Assembly (NCBI GenBank): GCA_024278715.1
Contig: JAJRSN010000007.1
Span: forward strand, 1-7,978
DNA length: 7,978 bases
Direction of reading: 5' to 3'
Source of the DNA: Calditrichota bacterium
GTDB lineage: Bacteria > Calditrichota > Calditrichia > Calditrichales > Calditrichaceae
Below are positions 5,790 through 7,978 of this stretch, piece after piece (position 1 is the stretch's first letter; every line of letters begins with the position of its first letter). The position numbers were made by a program, and so were the translations under genes. The notes under the pieces were generated by a model that made no database searches, was not told the DNA's origin, and saw only the letters and a list, made by a program, of their open reading frames with translations.

Positions 5790-6968
5790 TTATTTTATTT
5801 TGCCAATTGCGATTTGATTATAACCCATGGACGAATATTTTCCATTTTCAATTTTGGAGACGTCCAATGCTTTTAACCAATCGGCTAATATTGCTTCGTC
5901 TATGTTTTGTGATGGAATATCAAAATAAAAAACGGACCCGGCAGGCACGGCTATTACTTGTTTTTTAACGGCATATCCTCTTCCTGCTTTGCCATATCCT
6001 GCTTTTTTTTGTTTAAGTTGGCTGTAACCGCTAATTCTTAAAGGCATGTCATTAGCGGCAAAAATAAGTTTTAATAGTATTTTTTTATCGGCAAAATCCG
6101 CTTCGATTATGTTATTATCCGCTTTTTTGAATGGCAGCCAGCCATATTTAAAGATTCCGTGGGTTAAAAGAATTATCTTAAATTTTCTGTTTTTTGCAAG
6201 TTCTTCATAAAATTTATTTTCCAACTTAATTTTGCTTAAAAGATTTCCCGTTTTCTCAAAGTAAACGCCGCGTCCTTCGGATCCAAGACGACCATACTGG
6301 TTATGAAAATCAAATTGCCCGTTTCCCGATATTGAGAAAAACAGACTTCCGTTATGATGCATTCGAATAAAGTGAGTCATATAATAATGACCTTCTTCAT
6401 TTTTCTTTTGGGGTGGAATACAATCCAAATCCAGTTTTATTCCGACGCGTTGTTCAAACTCATAAGGACCTTCCCGGGAAATATCTTTAATTTCTCCGTT
6501 TCTGCGATATTCGTTAAATAAATCCATACATAACAATGACTGAGAAAAATGAAGAAATTTTTCTTTGACACTGTGGTCCGAATAAAATAAATCCAATCCG
6601 ACATCGCTTTGCATAGTTACAGAACTTAATTGCGATTGTTTGGCTTTTGTTTTGTTGACTTGAATAATATCTTTAGGCGTCGGGAAATAAAGTTGATTAT
6701 CATAAGATACAAAAGGTCCTTCAATTTCAAAAGGAAATTGCAAATCATTGCCAACCAATTTTTCGGCTTCATTATGGTTCTTTAATTTACCTTGATTGTC
6801 TATCATCTTGTTTTGCATTAGAATATTCGTACGGATTAACCCTTGAAATGTGGAAGGATACGGAGGGAATATACCTTCGCTGTACCATTCGCCAAAATCA
6901 AACGCTTTATTATCTCTGAAAAAAAGAACATCAAAAGGCTTAGCAAGGAATGTTTGTTTTGGGTTCAT
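5790..6968 (-). CDS. cmr3: Type III-B RAMP protein Cmr3
   Basis: Cmr3 is the Cas5-like subunit that grips the 5' crRNA handle and docks on Cas10 at the foot of the Cmr complex. The 392-residue protein begins with the family pattern AKPFDVLFFRDNKAFD (9-24), FPPYPST (34-40) and GLIRT (43-47). Further on come RVGIKLD (174-180), LGSEGRG (228-234), SGYSQLKQKKAGYGKAGRGY (313-332) and VPAGSVFYF (341-349). ATG at 6968-6966 has GGAGGAG (6983-6977) 8 nt upstream, formed by the last codons of cas10. Only 3 bp lie between the cas10 stop and this start, so the two are probably translated together and made in matched amounts. Its partner in handle binding would be the ATTGAGAC end of the repeat. Confidence 0.95.
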   Translation of the reverse strand: MNPKQTFLAKPFDVLFFRDNKAFDFGEWYSEGIFPPYPSTFQGLIRTNILMQNKMIDNQGKLKNHNEAEKLVGNDLQFPFEIEGPFVSYDNQLYFPTPKDIIQVNKTKAKQSQLSSVTMQSDVGLDLFYSDHSVKEKFLHFSQSLLCMDLFNEYRRNGEIKDISREGPYEFEQRVGIKLDLDCIPPQKKNEEGHYYMTHFIRMHHNGSLFFSISGNGQFDFHNQYGRLGSEGRGVYFEKTGNLLSKIKLENKFYEELAKNRKFKIILLTHGIFKYGWLPFKKADNNIIEADFADKKILLKLIFAANDMPLRISGYSQLKQKKAGYGKAGRGYAVKKQVIAVPAGSVFYFDIPSQNIDEAILADWLKALDVSKIENGKYSSMGYNQIAIGKIK

Positions 6969-6971
6969 ATT

Positions 6972-7978
6972 TTATTCTCCTCCGGTTAAAAAGCGGGCTA
7001 AATAAAGTCGTTGAATTAATTGTTTGTAATTGAGTTTTCCGTTTTTCTCCTTGAAGCAAGAGTGTTCGATCAGCTTTTTTAGAGTCGGATGGAATTCAAG
7101 ATTTTGTGTTCTTGTCTTGGAAAATACTTCTTTTACGTAGTCATATAATTCTTCTTTATCTTCCAAAATTTCCGAAAATACTATATAATCCGTTAATAAT
7201 TTATAAACAAAACTACGGGGAATGTTTTGATTTTTATAAGCTTTTAACAATTCCGTAAAATGAGTAATGCAATAGCTGTCATTTTCGGGTTTGACTTTGA
7301 AATATGTTTCATTCACATCGCCAACGCCCTTAACCAATTTTAAATAAACTGTATTCTTTCCAGGAGCGTTCTTTGCTTTATCCAACATTTCATTTGCGCC
7401 TTTAAGCGCCAACTTTAAAGGATGTTTATGGGGACAAATATAAACTCCCGCCGAAACGGATAAATTACAGTTATTAATTATCACTTTTCCTAATAGCTTA
7501 TTAAACATATCGGAAAAACTTTTAATTGTTTCTAAAACATATTTCGGGTGTATTATAAATAAAGTGTCTTCGCCGCCGGAATAAATCAATTGTCCTTTTA
7601 CTCGGGTTGTTTCATCTTTTAAAAGTTCCTGAGACTTTTCAGAATATGCGGCAATAGCGGCGGAAAGACGTATTTTTTGATCTTTATCGGTTAAAATATT
7701 AAATAATTTTCCTGTATCATCGCCATCCATACTGACAATTGCATAATATCCGCTATTGAACCAAACCCGATCAAATTCTTTGATTTCAATTTTTCCTTTT
7801 ATTGCTTTCTTGAATTTTTGTGCAATAGGATTATCACTAAAATAGTATTCATAAGGAAGGTGAAAAATTACATCTTTGGACTGATAATTCTTCAATGAAT
7901 TATTGATTTCCTTTCCTTCCAGAGCATTTAGTTCGTCATCAATAGCATCTGATTCCAAAAAATCACGAACAAATGTAT
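6972..7978 (-). CDS. cas10: Cas10/Cmr2, partial (C-terminal 334 residues, 5' end outside window)
   Basis: Cas10 is the large subunit of the Cmr complex. Its second palm domain makes cyclic oligoadenylates from ATP when target RNA is bound. The frame stays open to the window edge (residues TFVRDF precede the TTG at 7958), so that TTG is internal and the true start, any HD nuclease domain, first palm and zinc finger lie outside. In the visible fragment the palm motif SMDGDDTGKL (82-91) is followed by the turn YSGGEDTLFIIHP (132-144). The signature is GGED where most Cas10 proteins have GGDD. A metal-binding acid is kept, so synthesis may persist, by analogy with GGEEF cyclases. SAGVYICPHKHPLKLAL and the helix with AK after it (about 175-203) match the family, and the rest is the helical C-terminal domain. 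It leads the visible operon. Confidence 0.95.
   Translation of the reverse strand, partial: TFVRDFLESDAIDDELNALEGKEINNSLKNYQSKDVIFHLPYEYYFSDNPIAQKFKKAIKGKIEIKEFDRVWFNSGYYAIVSMDGDDTGKLFNILTDKDQKIRLSAAIAAYSEKSQELLKDETTRVKGQLIYSGGEDTLFIIHPKYVLETIKSFSDMFNKLLGKVIINNCNLSVSAGVYICPHKHPLKLALKGANEMLDKAKNAPGKNTVYLKLVKGVGDVNETYFKVKPENDSYCITHFTELLKAYKNQNIPRSFVYKLLTDYIVFSEILEDKEELYDYVKEVFSKTRTQNLEFHPTLKKLIEHSCFKEKNGKLNYKQLIQRLYLARFLTGGE

Noticed and set aside
5747..5968. Plus-strand open frame across the cmr3-cmr4 junction
   Set aside because: It is antisense to two conserved genes and shows no family features.
4948..7978. Type III-A (Csm) or III-D assignment
   Set aside because: Cmr3, Cmr5 and Cmr6 signatures are clear, which fits III-B.

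Overview
The window is one bacterial type III-B CRISPR-Cas locus, with every gene on the minus strand, so transcription runs from high to low coordinates. In transcription order it reads: cas10/cmr2 (5' end beyond the right edge), cmr3, cmr4, cmr5, cmr6, a gap of 134 bp with a candidate promoter, a 938-residue Cas6-reverse transcriptase-Cas1 fusion, cas2, an AT-rich leader of about 240 bp, and a CRISPR array that runs off the left edge. Four identical 34-bp repeats and three spacers of 37, 34 and 37 bp are visible.

The DNA is moderately AT-rich. Most genes have a strong Shine-Dalgarno sequence of the GGAGG type, which points to a bacterium with conventional SD-led initiation and argues mildly against Bacteroidota. 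I cannot name the phylum from the sequence.

How the parts fit together (family knowledge plus inference): Cas10, Cmr3, Cmr4, Cmr5 and Cmr6 form the Cmr interference complex. Cmr4 is the crRNA-binding backbone and cuts target RNA, and Cas10 carries the palm that makes cyclic oligoadenylate. The Cas6 part of the fusion would process the array transcript, and the RT-Cas1 part with Cas2 would acquire spacers, possibly from RNA. The reverse complement of the repeat ends in ATTGAGAC, close to the usual type III 5' crRNA handle ATTGAAAC. The array is therefore probably read on the minus strand like the genes, and its leader is the stretch between cas2 and the array.

The most notable items are the three-domain fusion with intact RT and Cas1 catalytic motifs, a GGED in place of GGDD in the Cas10 palm, and paired direct repeats plus a 14-bp palindrome in the leader. 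No cmr1, CARF nuclease or other accessory gene lies inside the window. The fusion architecture itself is already known (for example Marinomonas mediterranea and Thiomicrospira), so this is a fine example of a rare type rather than a clearly new system.
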